Position numbers and translations under genes: made by a program. A DNA stretch of 64,000 bases from Deroplatys truncata (Eukaryota; Arthropoda; Insecta; Mantodea; Mantidae), in NCBI GenBank assembly GCA_030765065.1, contig CM060982.1:12707630-12771629 (forward strand). The letters run 5' to 3'. Shown here piece after piece: positions 21,739 through 32,839 of this stretch; the first letter of the stretch is position 1, and each line of letters opens with the position of its first letter. Below the pieces are notes generated by a model that searched no databases, was not told the origin of the DNA, and saw only the letters and a program-made list of their open reading frames with translations.

Positions 21739-22745
21739 TATTGGCTGGAAAGACTTTATGAAGCAGTAGTCAAGTCAAAGGTGCTATGTGGAATAGAAAT
21801 TTGGGAAGTGACAAAGGGATGGCTTAAGATTGATTTAGTCCATAGAATGTTTTGTAGAGAAATTCTGGGTCTACCCAAGAGCTCACCAAAGGGCGTGGTG
21901 GCAGAGCTAGGAAGGGTAGAGAGAAAAGGTATAACAGTGGAGAGAATTTTGAAATACTGTACAGATGTTTAAATCTAGATGACAGCGATATAATAAAAGA
22001 ATGCACACAGTTCTAAAAAGCTGTTTTAGGAAGAGAAAGTTGGTTTGGTGAGATGGGAAATATGTTAGAAGAAATTGGCATGAGGAATATTTGGCTATTA
22101 GATAAAAACAATAATGGTGGATTTTGGAAAGAAATGAGAATGAAGACATAGAGAAACAAAAGATATGGGCTACTTTTGAGGATAAAAGTATGAATTGGTT
22201 AAGAGAAATTGGGGGAGGGAGTATGTAGAAATATGCAATCAATTTGAAAGAATAGGTGTTGCTTGGATGTGCACAGAAGTAATATTTCTAAAAAAGATAG
22301 GAAATAATTGCTAGGGGAGATGCGTTATGTGTGACAAATTGGGTAGTATTTTCCATTGGCTAATGTGAAAAGCTTAAAAGTGGAGAGATGATACTTGGAA
22401 TAAAAAATGGGATAAGTTGAACAAAGAAGTAGTAGAATCAAAATGTTGGCAAGCCCAAAAGCAGAAATGATTAAAATGTGGGGACATTTTTAGGAAGTGT
22501 AAGAGGTAAGTGGACAAGGAGCAACAGAATGGTTTTAGCCTGGAAAGTGAGCAGTAGCTTTATTCCATACATACGAAAGCTTTATAGACGCACTAGATTA
22601 AAGAAAACATCATTTAGTTGTAAGTTTAATTTGTAACATTGTATCACAGAAAGGTGGGAATAAATGTTCGTTCGTTCGTTCGTTCGTTCGTTCGTTCGTT
22701 CGTTCGTTCGTTCGTTCGTTCGTTCGTTCGTTCGTTCATTCATTC
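21739..22745 (+). mobile_element. LINE 3' fragment with (TTCG)n tail, inserted in the 5' LTR of element C
   Basis: The plus strand reads LYEAVVKSKVLCGIEIWEV then HRMFCREILGLPKSSPKGVV, the C-terminal part of a LINE ORF2 after the polymerase palm (pattern: V-L-x-Y-G-x-E-x-W ... R-x-x-L-G-x-x-x-x-T-P). The more distal reading, full of stops, keeps a cysteine-rich remnant. The element ends GGGAATAAATG followed by about 17 TTCG units (22668-22736), the microsatellite tail at which reverse transcription started. The intact 3' LTR of element C (TTTAGTATACATGATTTTG) gives the pre-insertion site. It is 5' truncated, as LINEs commonly are. Confidence 0.75.
22666..22740 (+). repeat. (TTCG)n microsatellite, 3' tail of the LINE
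   Basis: About 17 tandem TTCG units, then two to three TTCA units, directly follow AATAAATG. Confidence 0.95.
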
Positions 22746-23097
22746 ATACTAAGTATTTTGCATTGGGTTCATCAAGAACTGGAATTGATGGTACTACATT
22801 TATATTAAAGAATACTTTTTGTGGTAATGCATGGGAGTGCAACTGCCAGGGCCAAGCTACATTTAACCTTTCATGCTGTACTTTCCATTTTATGGAATAG
22901 TACATACTGCTTTTGTCACTGTCTATTGTGTCATTGCAATTCTTTTATTCTACATTTTTTGTTTACTTTAATTTCAGTTTGTAACTCATTACACTTTTGG
23001 AAAGCCAATTTGAAAAAGAGAGAGAATTCTTAATTCACATTTTAATTTATATTTCAAATATTATTACTATTCAGTTACTCAATCTTTGATCCAGTTA

Positions 23098-24316
23098 CGG
23101 CCTGTATTACGATCTCCGGTTAAAAGTCATGGTTTGTAACCTATCAGTTATCGCTACCTGAAGGTTAGGTGCATTGCCGCGTATTACAAACGCATATCAA
23201 CCGATGGTTAGTAACCCTAAGGTTTATGATGCTGGGCGAGAAGTTGGCAACACCAAAGAGATATGTATTTCTCCTTGGCAATAGTTTTCTGAGTGATTTC
23301 ACTGTTTATACAACGCTATCTCGTGGTAATCTGCAACATTATAGCGTCATTATTGGTCATTAGTAACAAGACGAGCGGACAGACTATTATAGATTGTGAA
23401 CGGTTTTGGAGATTTTTTTAGAGAATTTTGACATGAACATAACCTAAACTGTAATTTATATACATGTCATTGAGCATACAAGATGCGGTTCTAGTACGTT
23501 ATTGGATTACTGAGATACAATAGGATACCGTAAACAATAGTTATAATTACCTTTTTATTAGCTTTTCCGTTCGCGAAACCTATTATATTTATAGAAAAGC
23601 AACATCGATGGTTCTAATGTTGATTCGGATTTACACATGTTGCCTGACATTTAAGTTCAACACAATATTCTTAAGTTTGTTGCATCTTTCTAATACCGTT
23701 CCTTGGTTATTCTATTTGGAAAACTATGCCACACTTCAAAGTTTCGTTAAAAATAGTGTTAAGAGTTTTGACGTAAAAGTTTTACGAATATCACTTTAAT
23801 AACCGAAAACCATAGTCTTTTGATGCAAACATTTCATGAATATCACTTAAAACTAACGTGGAAAGCCATTCCACAATTTTAAAAACCAACCTAAATATAA
23901 ACTAACACGCAAAATACGTTTACCTTTGCCCACACTGCTTGTCATTTAACCTAAAATGTTTGGCCTTCCAAAAACAATCCAAGCACAATGGTTAGTTCCT
24001 TATGCCCTGACAGTAATATTTAAGACTGGGTGTTGGAGTGAACTATTCTAATGTATAGATAACATTTCCAAAAACTTGAAAATATATTCTGAATCACTCT
24101 CAATAATCAATCTCTGCCGGTGGTACGCCATGTTTCATTCGGAAATACGAGTTAACTCCAAGGTATCATCTTTATCCACCACTTGAGGTGGTGGTTAGTT
24201 TACCTCCAAAAATAACTCCCGGGTAGCCCTTAACCAAAGATTGTAATACAGTCGCAGTACGTAACGCTCAGGTAAATCTTACCCCAAACCTTAACCGAAG
24301 ATCGTAATACAGGCCG
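23098..24316. mobile_element. Non-autonomous inverted-repeat DNA element (1.2 kb) in the 5' LTR of element C
   Basis: The termini are CGGCCTGTATTACGATCTCC (GGTTAA follows) and its inverse at the right end, a 26-base terminal inverted repeat with one mismatch. A third, internal copy of the motif (CTGTATTACAATCTTTGG) lies about 60 bases inside the right end as a subterminal repeat. TTA on the left and ATA on the right may be a decayed 3-base TWA target duplication of the PIF/Harbinger type. No transposase frame is present. The corresponding place in the 3' LTR (CCAGTTAACTACG, about 41431) is uninterrupted. Confidence 0.8.
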
Positions 24317-24479
24317 ATAAAGATTTAATTATATTATACTGTATGTATGTAATTTTGAATCTATATTTATTTTCTCTTCACAATTCCTTCTTAAACACAT
24401 TTTCTTACTCAAATCATTATTGAAAGGTCTCACCATAAGCAGTACAATCTCAAATATTTATAACTATGGAACTTCCTTT

Positions 24480-26110
24480 TCTGCAAGAAGTACTGAATAA
24501 GCAGGAACTCAAGTTTGAATTGCGAGCTCTGGAGGTCTAATTTAATGCAAGTGCAGAACTGCTGCAGTTGTTACATATAGTACTATCCGAGGAGAAGGAA
24601 TCACCAACCTGGTCAAGTTTGGCTGTTAGCGAAACAACTGAACATGGCACATGTGAGCATCCTAAAAGCATTCTTCTGAAACTGGCACAAGAATACTGTA
24701 AAATAGGGCTGACTTCTTTTAAATTACAGCTTGAGGTTCATTTATGTTCCAGAAATCTACGACACGGGACCACCGGCTTTATTTCCCTTCCTAAGGAAGC
24801 CATGCTAGGGATTTACATCCGAAAAAATCCATTACCCTCTGCCAAGTTTGAACCCGTGACTTCGGGAACTAGAGGCTAGCATGGCATTTGTTATTGACAA
24901 TACAGAACAGTATGACCCAATTTCTTTGTATCAAACTCAGTGAAATAAAAGCAACTAAATTAATTTTTGCAAATTACTTAAAACCCTGCAGTCTAAAGAA
25001 CAATTGCCACATATTCAAGGACACAAAGAACAACCAATAGAAGTTCAGGTAGATACTTTATGACCTCCTTATACCAGGCTCAGATTATGCAAACAATACC
25101 ACCAGCTCAAACTTCAGAAGTTCATGAACACAGAAATTTAATAAGTGTTTAATAAAAACACACAAACAAGCAAAAAGCATTTAGGGTAGATGGTCAAGTG
25201 CTGTTGCAGATATTTCATCCTTACGTAACAACTTCAGTTTCAAAAATAGTTCAAGCAATGACCAAAAAATTTACAGGGAAGGTTTTCATAAACCTTACTG
25301 AAGGTACTTTTATCACCATTAAATTATAATCTATTACTGACCTCCAATATTTACGAGACAAAAACTGCACGATATGTTTGCAGAATTTATTGAGGAAATG
25401 ATCTGGGTAGCAATCTGGGTAGCATGTGAAGTATACAAAACTGTGAATAAACAGTCATGAATGCCACATATTCTGAAATACATATGTTAGCACTGTGTAA
25501 ATTGAATTCTCCACAATTACATGAAGTAGTGTTGAAGCTTACCTATACAGCCAGAGGTACAATACATGATAATGTAACCAAAAGTGAACCTGTTAAGGTA
25601 CATTGGTATTGTCACAAAATAGGTTATGTTAAGGACGATTAGTCAGGTCACAGAAGTTATGTAATAACACCCATATTAATGAGAAAATGGGACACATTAC
25701 ATCAGTGTTGCCTTTTGTTTCTGTTGAGTTGGAAAGAAAAGCTTGCACATTATGAATATCTAAAACTTTATAAAATTATGTTTATCACATTCTTGTAAAA
25801 TAGACATTCCGTCACAATATCATGAACTCATTCTGGAAGTGTAGTTTCGTTGGTGAATGCACAAACACTTGCATCTCAAGCTGGGTCACACACTAGTGTA
25901 TCAGTGTTGCATCAGAACCATTGTAAGTTTTGGGCATGGTGGAACTGGCTTTACAAAATATCTCATTTTAGGTGAAACGTAGAATGTTATGTAGTTCAAA
26001 ATTTGGCTGTCCAACTTATGTTAGGTGCAGTCTTTATTATGAAAATAGGTTGTTTTGAAGAATGCAAGTAGATATATTTAATTTACATTTGAGCCAGAAG
26101 TTAAGGTAAA
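24480..26110 (+). pseudogene. LTR element C gag and protease remnants
   Basis: The plus strand keeps a zinc-knuckle-like WYCHKIGYVKDD near 25600 and, near 26010, LAVQLMLGAVFIMKIGCF, which resembles the segment after the protease active site in Ty3 elements. Much else is unreadable. It is part of a fossil with many breaks. Confidence 0.5.
24728..24885 (-). mobile_element. SINE family S1, partial copy
   Basis: It shares ATCTACGACACGGGACCACC, AAGGAAGCCATGCTAGGGAT and TTGAACCCGTGACTTCGGGA with the full copies. It lacks the A-box end and the distal body, so it is truncated at both sides. Confidence 0.75.
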
Positions 26111-27079
26111 CCTGCAAGCAGGGCTATATTGGAGGGGGAATGTGGGTGGATGCCATCCCCTTACTATTTTATTACTAATTAAGTTTTGTCTTGCTTAATT
26201 AAAACATTCTAAATGCTGAATTATAACTCATAGAACATATTTGTTTTAAGCCAGCTGAGCATTGCTGAATAGCCCAAACAATGCAATAAAAAAGAACAAT
26301 GAACACGAAGAGCAGGGGGCCGGGGCTAGTGTACATTGTCATATTAATTTCTCACATTGTGTAATATGTTCCATTACCAGTGCTACAAATTCAAGAAATG
26401 CTCAAGATTATGCAAGCACTCAAGATTACTGTTCAACTTGTAACATAATTATAGAAACATACATCAATTTAAATGTTTGTAGGGTGTATAGACGGTGTTG
26501 GATATCAACTAAACATGCGATATTACTATCATGTTTGTCACAATAGCAAAATGAAACTCCCTTCATCATCACAGTGATGTTGTGTATTTAATGATGCAAC
26601 CAAACTTGACTCTATCTGAAACCTAAGCTGTAAGATAAGATATGAATAAAATAAAAACATTTCCTGCTTCCTTATGCTGATATTACATTCCTAAATGATG
26701 CAATAACAATACCGAATGTCGACTCTTGACCCTCTGAAATGATGGGTGTTATTATCATGCAGCAACAGTAGTCATTTTCAGTCATGTCATACCTTTCGTC
26801 TGAGCGTTTACAGTGTGATTGTTAACACCTTTAATCGTTAGTCATTGTATGGGTTATTGTGGTTCACTTTTCTTCCACGTAAAGTTATAGACATTGTAGC
26901 AGACAGTACTCTTGACTTCTACAAATTGGTTTACTGTTTTAGAGCCTGGCATGTTACATTGTTTTAAAAGTGATAAATGTATAAATTGTGTTAGTAATTG
27001 AAAAGTGTAATGCTTCATTCTGAAATGCAGTATAAAGGATTATTTCAGTAAATCTTGTTCTGGGGTTTCAAGTCTAACT

Positions 27080-28720
27080 TACAGAAGATGATCCACATGC
27101 TTTGAAAGAATGTGAAACTGCTAACACCACATACATCGGAACAAGTATTGCTGAAGATAAAAGTAGTGAAGTAATTCCTTGTCATTTGGAGTTCCAGTTT
27201 GCTGGAGCAACAGTACATAGAGAGCATTTAAGGCAAAATACGAATGGTTATTATGTAGGAAAGACAAGTTTGGGTGCTCAGTGTGTAAAGGTGTGCAGAA
27301 TATAAGAGTGGATAAATCATAGGGAATGTACATTTTTAAAGAATGGAGCAGTATTTCAGTAGGTCTGGTTTGTCTAAGTTCACTTAACTTCATTGGGAAA
27401 AAAGATTAATAAACATAGGAATTCTGAAGCCAATTTAATTGCCTGCAGACAAGATAGTGTTCTAGAAAACCTTGTAGTTGAACAGCACATTTTGTTTTGC
27501 ACAACATATTTTAAGACAAACCATAACAAACTGTATTTAAACTTTCACAAGCTTGTGGATTTGCAAATTGAAAATGGTCTCCACATGGGCAAAACACTAG
27601 ATAGTAAGCTCAGTTGTGCCAACATTACAGACTGAAGTGCAGACACTATGAGGAAGAAGCTCTGTTTGTACATAATATTGAACAATTCCAAGATCTCTGT
27701 ATTCATTGATGAGTCTACATCTTAACGTTCAGTTTTAATAGTATATTTAAGGTCAGAAATTAATGATAGTTATGCAAATACCTTCTTCTTGAATATCACT
27801 GAACTTCAAAAAACAATGGGGAAACAATAGAAGCTGAACCTTTTTCTCGAAGCAATTGTTTGAATGACAATTTGATTAGAGCATGCAGCAATGCCAGAAC
27901 GAGGTAAGAACAAACAAATGACATTGAATTAGGGGTGGCTGATGCAATTGAAAAGGTTTCTGGTGTGACACATATTATCATCTTTTTTAACAAGCTATAC
28001 ACATTGTACCATTAATCTCCAAAGAATCAACATGAACTGTCAGCTGTTCCGCAAGAGTTAGGAGCAGAGCTTAAGAAGACATATGAAGTACTCTCAGTGC
28101 GTTGGGTGGCCTCAATAGAGCAGTGCAAGCAGTATGGAAGTGCTACCATGCTCATTTTAATAGATGTTCAACTGACAAGACTAGAAAATCAAATATAAGG
28201 GAAGAGTTGCAGAAAACACCCGAGTTCGTGTGCACTTGCTTTCTGGTGTTCTTGAAGAGATAAGTATCCTCTCACAGTGCCTCCAAAAGGACAGTGCTAC
28301 TATTCTTTCATCACATAGGGAAATTATGGGCCACTGAACAATTGAAGGAAATCCAGGTGCTTGCATGAAGGAAGCACAGAAAGCTATTTCAGAAGGGTGT
28401 TTCACTGGTTCCCAGAAGAGAATCAAGCAGAATGACTCCCTAATTAATAGCAAACAGTTGTGTTAGAGTCTTAGTGACAATTTGAAGCAAGGCTAATTTC
28501 CTATGACAATGAAAAATTCAAATCCTTCATAAAAGAGATTGATATTTTGGACAGTAAAAAATGACCATGTGACATTGCGAGACCAGGCTAGAAGGGAGAA
28601 AATTGTGTGATCCTTTTCTTCTTTCTTTTTTAGATGTAAAGGAAGGTTTCAGAGATTAGACAACATTCCTGAAAACATGAAACCAGTTTTTGTTTGTGTT
28701 GGTACCACCTCTGCTATATC
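27080..28720 (+). pseudogene. hAT-like transposase copy (KIAA1586/ZMYM-type)
   Basis: The plus strand reads through several frames as a protein of the KIAA1586-like hAT branch. It has a zinc-finger-like start (KTSLGAQCVKVC near 27270), SLGKKINKHRNSEANLIACR (27390-27450), LVDLQIENGLHMGKTLDSKL (27550-27610), IFNNSKISVFIDEST-type sequence near 27690, and ELGAELKKTYEVLSVRWVAS at about 28060-28115. The last matches the block around the second catalytic region. It is heavily mutated and cannot encode a protein. It sits between the gag/protease and reverse-transcriptase remnants of LTR element C, so it is probably nested, but I did not find its terminal inverted repeats. Confidence 0.65.
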
Positions 28721-28949
28721 TATGGAACCCCGAGGATTACATCAAAGTATCAAATAAAATACATAGGCATGCTGAGGCCAACCAATCCAAGGAGGCTAAT
28801 CTACATGTGCAGCAATCTGAATGATACTCTAACTTGTGGGGATCTCACTATTTTTGTTAGGAATACAGCACTGGCTGCAAGTACACCAGTCGGTGGTGAA
28901 TAGTGTGTGTTACATTTTGGATTTGGGAATGATGAGAGTTTTAAGCCTA

Positions 28950-29518
28950 AATTGATTTAGAACATTTAACCCTAGAGTAATAAAATAGTTTCAGGCAAAT
29001 ACTAGATCAATTTTCAGATGTCTTATATTTAAAATTGAAACATACAAATTTGACTGAGTATCAGATTCAATTAGAAGATACAATTCCAGGATTATTACCT
29101 CCACATTGCTTAACCCCACAATTAAATTAGTTATAAATATTAGGTCAGAAAATTGATAAAATGTTATGAGATGGTATAATTAGAACATCAAATTGAAATT
29201 ATTCTAGTCCTGTATTTTCAGTTCCAAAATCAAATGACAATGCAAGGGTTGCTACTGATTGAGCTTTAAACAGCAAAATAAGAATAGGACCTACTCCATT
29301 GCCTTACACTCACTTGAATTATCACTGTTTTACAAAGGCAAAATTTTCCACTGCGCTAGAATTGAACAGCACATTCTATCAAATTCCTTTGTAGGAAGCT
29401 CAAAGAAGTACACAGCATTTGCTTGAATTTAATTGTATTCTTCTTTAGTAGTAGGTGCCCAGTTTTTGACACAGTTATTAGATGATGTATTTGGTGCATA
29501 TGGATGACTTGTGCATAT
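28950..29518 (+). pseudogene. LTR element C reverse-transcriptase remnant
   Basis: The plus strand keeps recognisable Ty3-type RT segments: a GIIRTSN-x-NYSSPVF-like block near 29180, IRIGPTPLPYTHLN near 29285 and FYQIPL near 29380. It stops at the catalytic box region, where LTR element D begins. The RNase H part resumes at 39440 on the other side of element D. Confidence 0.65.
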
Positions 29519-29720
29519 TGTGACTTTGTCCAGGTCACAATATTTTGACTTCACGAAGTTGACAACAAATTTGACAGTTTCCACTGTCACTTCATAATGT
29601 GATCTAGTTCAACTTTCACTGCCATCTCACAAGTTCTTGCGACATAGTGGTGTAATGAAATACTATGAAGCACTTTCCTCTACTTCACTCCCTGGGGAGT
29701 CGACACAAAACTTATACAAT

Positions 29721-32221
29721 GGGTGGTATAAATAAAATCAAGCATTAGCTCATTTCTCACTAATTCCAAGCAATCGCTCGGTTTCGTATAAATAAAAATT
29801 TTCTGCTCAACCTCCTCGCGAGGAAAAGCCTGCTGACCTTGATCACTGAGCTATTGCTCAAGATATGGTATAAATAAAAACAAGTCCTGCTCGCCTTTAG
29901 TAAGCTCTTGCTTGCTATTTCTTGTGGTACCTCCGTAGGTACCTCAGCTTGCTCAACTGCAGTTTAGTACCATGGCGGAGTTCATGATAGGAACATGACA
30001 GTTCCAAATAGGAAAATAAAAATCACATGACTCACATTCACACGACTTTCTCTATCACTCTTTTACAAACAATTCTTACAAACCCTTATTCTTGGTATCT
30101 ACTTCTTGTTAATTGAGACAAACTTTCATTACACATTTCATTGTAGGGATAAGAAGAATGCAGTAAATTAAGCGATAGTCAAATCTTTTAAATGTAGGTC
30201 GCTAATTTGATGGATTTGAAATTCCATTCTTTTCAGATGATCACGGAAGAAAGAAAGAAAAAAAATTATGTTCTATATTCACATGGCTTTCTCTAATCAT
30301 TCTTCTATAAACTATACTTACAAAAGCTTATTATTCCAGCTTCTTCCTATTAATCCAGATAAACCTTCAATTTACATGTACAATTTTGTTATATGATGCA
30401 GTAGGCAAAGTGAGTCAGCTTTTTAAAGAGCATGTGGGTATATCAGGACTTCGAAATTCGATGCTCTTTGCATGACCATGAGAGAATATCGAAAACCGAC
30501 TTCCCATTTGAGAAAATGATAAGTAGGTGTTTGAAAATTCAAACCAATAACAAGGAATATCTCGGGAATGGTTAACTTAAAAAGAAAGAAAGAAAGAAAG
30601 AAAAGAAAAAAAAAGAACGGAAAAAGAAATGCTTTGACATAAATTGTGTGCTTTAACGAGACCTGTTTTTTTTTTCTTTAAGTAAGATTTTGCCTATCTT
30701 ATGGTTTACCAGAAGTTACACTGAATGAAGAGAACTTCAGAGGATATTCCCAAGAAATTCAATATATGCATTTGACATTTAAATATTTTAAATACGTAGT
30801 ATTTTGGAAAAAGTTTCCATGTAAAGGGTAGTTTGGGATGGCAGGACTTCCTTGAAAAATCTTCCTGACGCATGCTGAACTTAAATACCAAACTTGTTAT
30901 TTAACGACTTTTCCCTTCTGAGTTTGCTATTCAGACACAGGTGCGTAGTATGATTTTGTAGGATCTCTTACACTTTAGCAGTTACATAAAAGTTTCAGAA
31001 TGGAGAGCACTTCACGGGCTACTCCCAGAAAATTCGAGATATACCTAATTATATTTGTCATGCAAATATCTTAAACAATACTGAAGTTTAATCAAAATTC
31101 TTGGAGCCATTTTTTGAGAAAAGGGGTAGTTTTGGTGTAGAGGAATTTTCTTGGAGGATACTAAGCTTGAACTAATTTCTTTATTTATGCTGTTCACACG
31201 CCTTTTGCTAAAGATGTTTTTTTTTTAATTCAGGCACTCTCAAAACGTATATCTCTGATGAACTCTCAGTATCGAATCTTTACGTAGAATGCAATACTTC
31301 CTCTATTTGCTATACATAACTGATAGAGAAATTAAAAATTGTTTCAAGATGCTAGGACTCTGATGTGTGCAGATAGAAACAGTTATTTAAAAGAGAAAAT
31401 GTAAAAGGTTGCGCAACATTTTCTTCCAGAGGCAAATGAAACACGAGGTGGACCTTCTAACAATACTGAAAAGATCCTGACGTGTTTTCATCTGGGTACT
31501 ATAACGCTAACAAAATGTGAGTGAGGTCATAGCGATCTGCTCTCATTACCAGAAGACTGGTAATATAATCAAAGCGATATACAAATGAACACTTACTTAG
31601 AGCAAAATGTACGTACAAATCAAAACCGGATTATAACTAAAGAATTTCATATAAAATCAAACTTAAATTTAACTTTCAACGAAATGAAACTCTTTCATCC
31701 AGTTTAACTTTAATTCATGATAACATCTTACAAATTCTTGGAATTACGAAGTGATATTTTATATAGATACAGAGGATATGAATATAAAGGTACAAAAACA
31801 GAACTACAAATAATCTACTTTCAATATATCAGTTGGTGACATGTTTGTAATACTATCAAATACGGAAATGAGGTATTGGGTTTAGAACGGGGATGAACGT
31901 TATCTGTTGAAAGTTGGGTGAATCTCAACGTCTATTTAATTTGCGAAATCTTTGATTACAATTGTGTTGTTTAAAATCTCTACCTCTATTAGGTTTCATA
32001 AATGTGAGTATGATTAGCATGAATGAGTATATGGATATTTAAGTGCAGTAAAGGATTAAATCGCATGTTTGTTTACTCAGCTGATGTGTCGTGGTGAAGG
32101 TCACTGAGCAATAGCTTGGTAGGTGATAGCAATAGCTCACTGAAGAGGGGAAATTTTTATTTATACCAAACCACGACCTGATGCTCGATTCTCAACTTGC
32201 TTGTTTTTATTTATATCACCC
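29721..32221. mobile_element. Non-autonomous inverted-repeat element (2.5 kb) in the 3' LTR of element D
   Basis: The left end GGGTGGTATAAATAAAATCA is mirrored by the right end, whose inverse reads GGGTGATATAAATAAAAACA. Similarity continues about 200 bases inward through repeated modules (GGTATAAATAAAAA, AGTGAGCTATTGCT). ACTTAT flanks both sides a few bases out (29711 and 32242), a possible target duplication. The interior is two to three R850 pieces (30040-31345) and unrecognised AT-rich sequence (31346-32100). No transposase was seen. Confidence 0.65.
30040..31345 (-). repeat. R850 repeat family, two to three adjoining copies
   Basis: Inverted-orientation starts occur at about 30045 (CACACGACTTTCTCTATCAC) and 30280 (CACATGGCTTTCTCTAATCA). 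Each is followed by family sequence. A further partial unit runs 30950-31345 and ends TGATAGAGAAATTAAAAA. An (AAAG)n run lies at 30586-30612 inside the second unit. The overlap of starts suggests insertion of one copy into another. Confidence 0.6.
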
Positions 32222-32359
32222 AATATCTTGCAATAGCAGCACTTATGTCCCATCACAACTCACTATTTCACTGACTAAATGGCTCACTTGCAAACACACT
32301 GGCTTATGTAGCCGCTGGAATTTTCCAGAGTCAAGAATGTTCTGGAAGCAGGGGAGAAG

Positions 32360-32745
32360 ATTTCAGAACAATTCCATTTCAGTTTGACTTATTATTGCCA
32401 ATTTCAGTTCATCTATTCTTTCTATCTTTATACACTGTTGACTTTGCAGCACCCCAAAAGAAGTAATTGTGGTCTGCCACTTCATGCAGCATCATGAACA
32501 GAACCATGTCACAAAATTAATTTATTTATTGAATTGTAAACAGTAATTGTAAACTCTAATTTAGAACTGCTCTCTAAAATTTTTGTTTCACCTTTCTGCA
32601 TATTCAACACCTTGCTGAAAAAACATTACCCACTAAAACACATGCTGTTCAATCAAAAACATTTTCAATTTAAATGAAAATACACTTGTGCACTGGCACA
32701 AGTCTACACTGACCGTCATTAAACCCTTCTTACAACTGAGATGGT
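32360..32745. other. Insertion of unknown origin in the 3' LTR of element D
   Basis: By comparison with the 5' LTR, about 380 bases are extra between AACAATTCCATT and GAACAATCTCTCG. I recognise nothing in them. Confidence 0.5.
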
Positions 32746-32839
32746 GTCAGAACAATCTCTCGATAACGCTTCTGGTGTTTACGCGGTGAGAATGCTATCC
32801 TGGGTTATCTCTACTGCCAGTCAGTCGGACAGCGCCTCT

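Noticed and set aside
22664-22740. Open frame with repeated FVRS residues
   Set aside because: It is simply translation of the (TTCG)n microsatellite.
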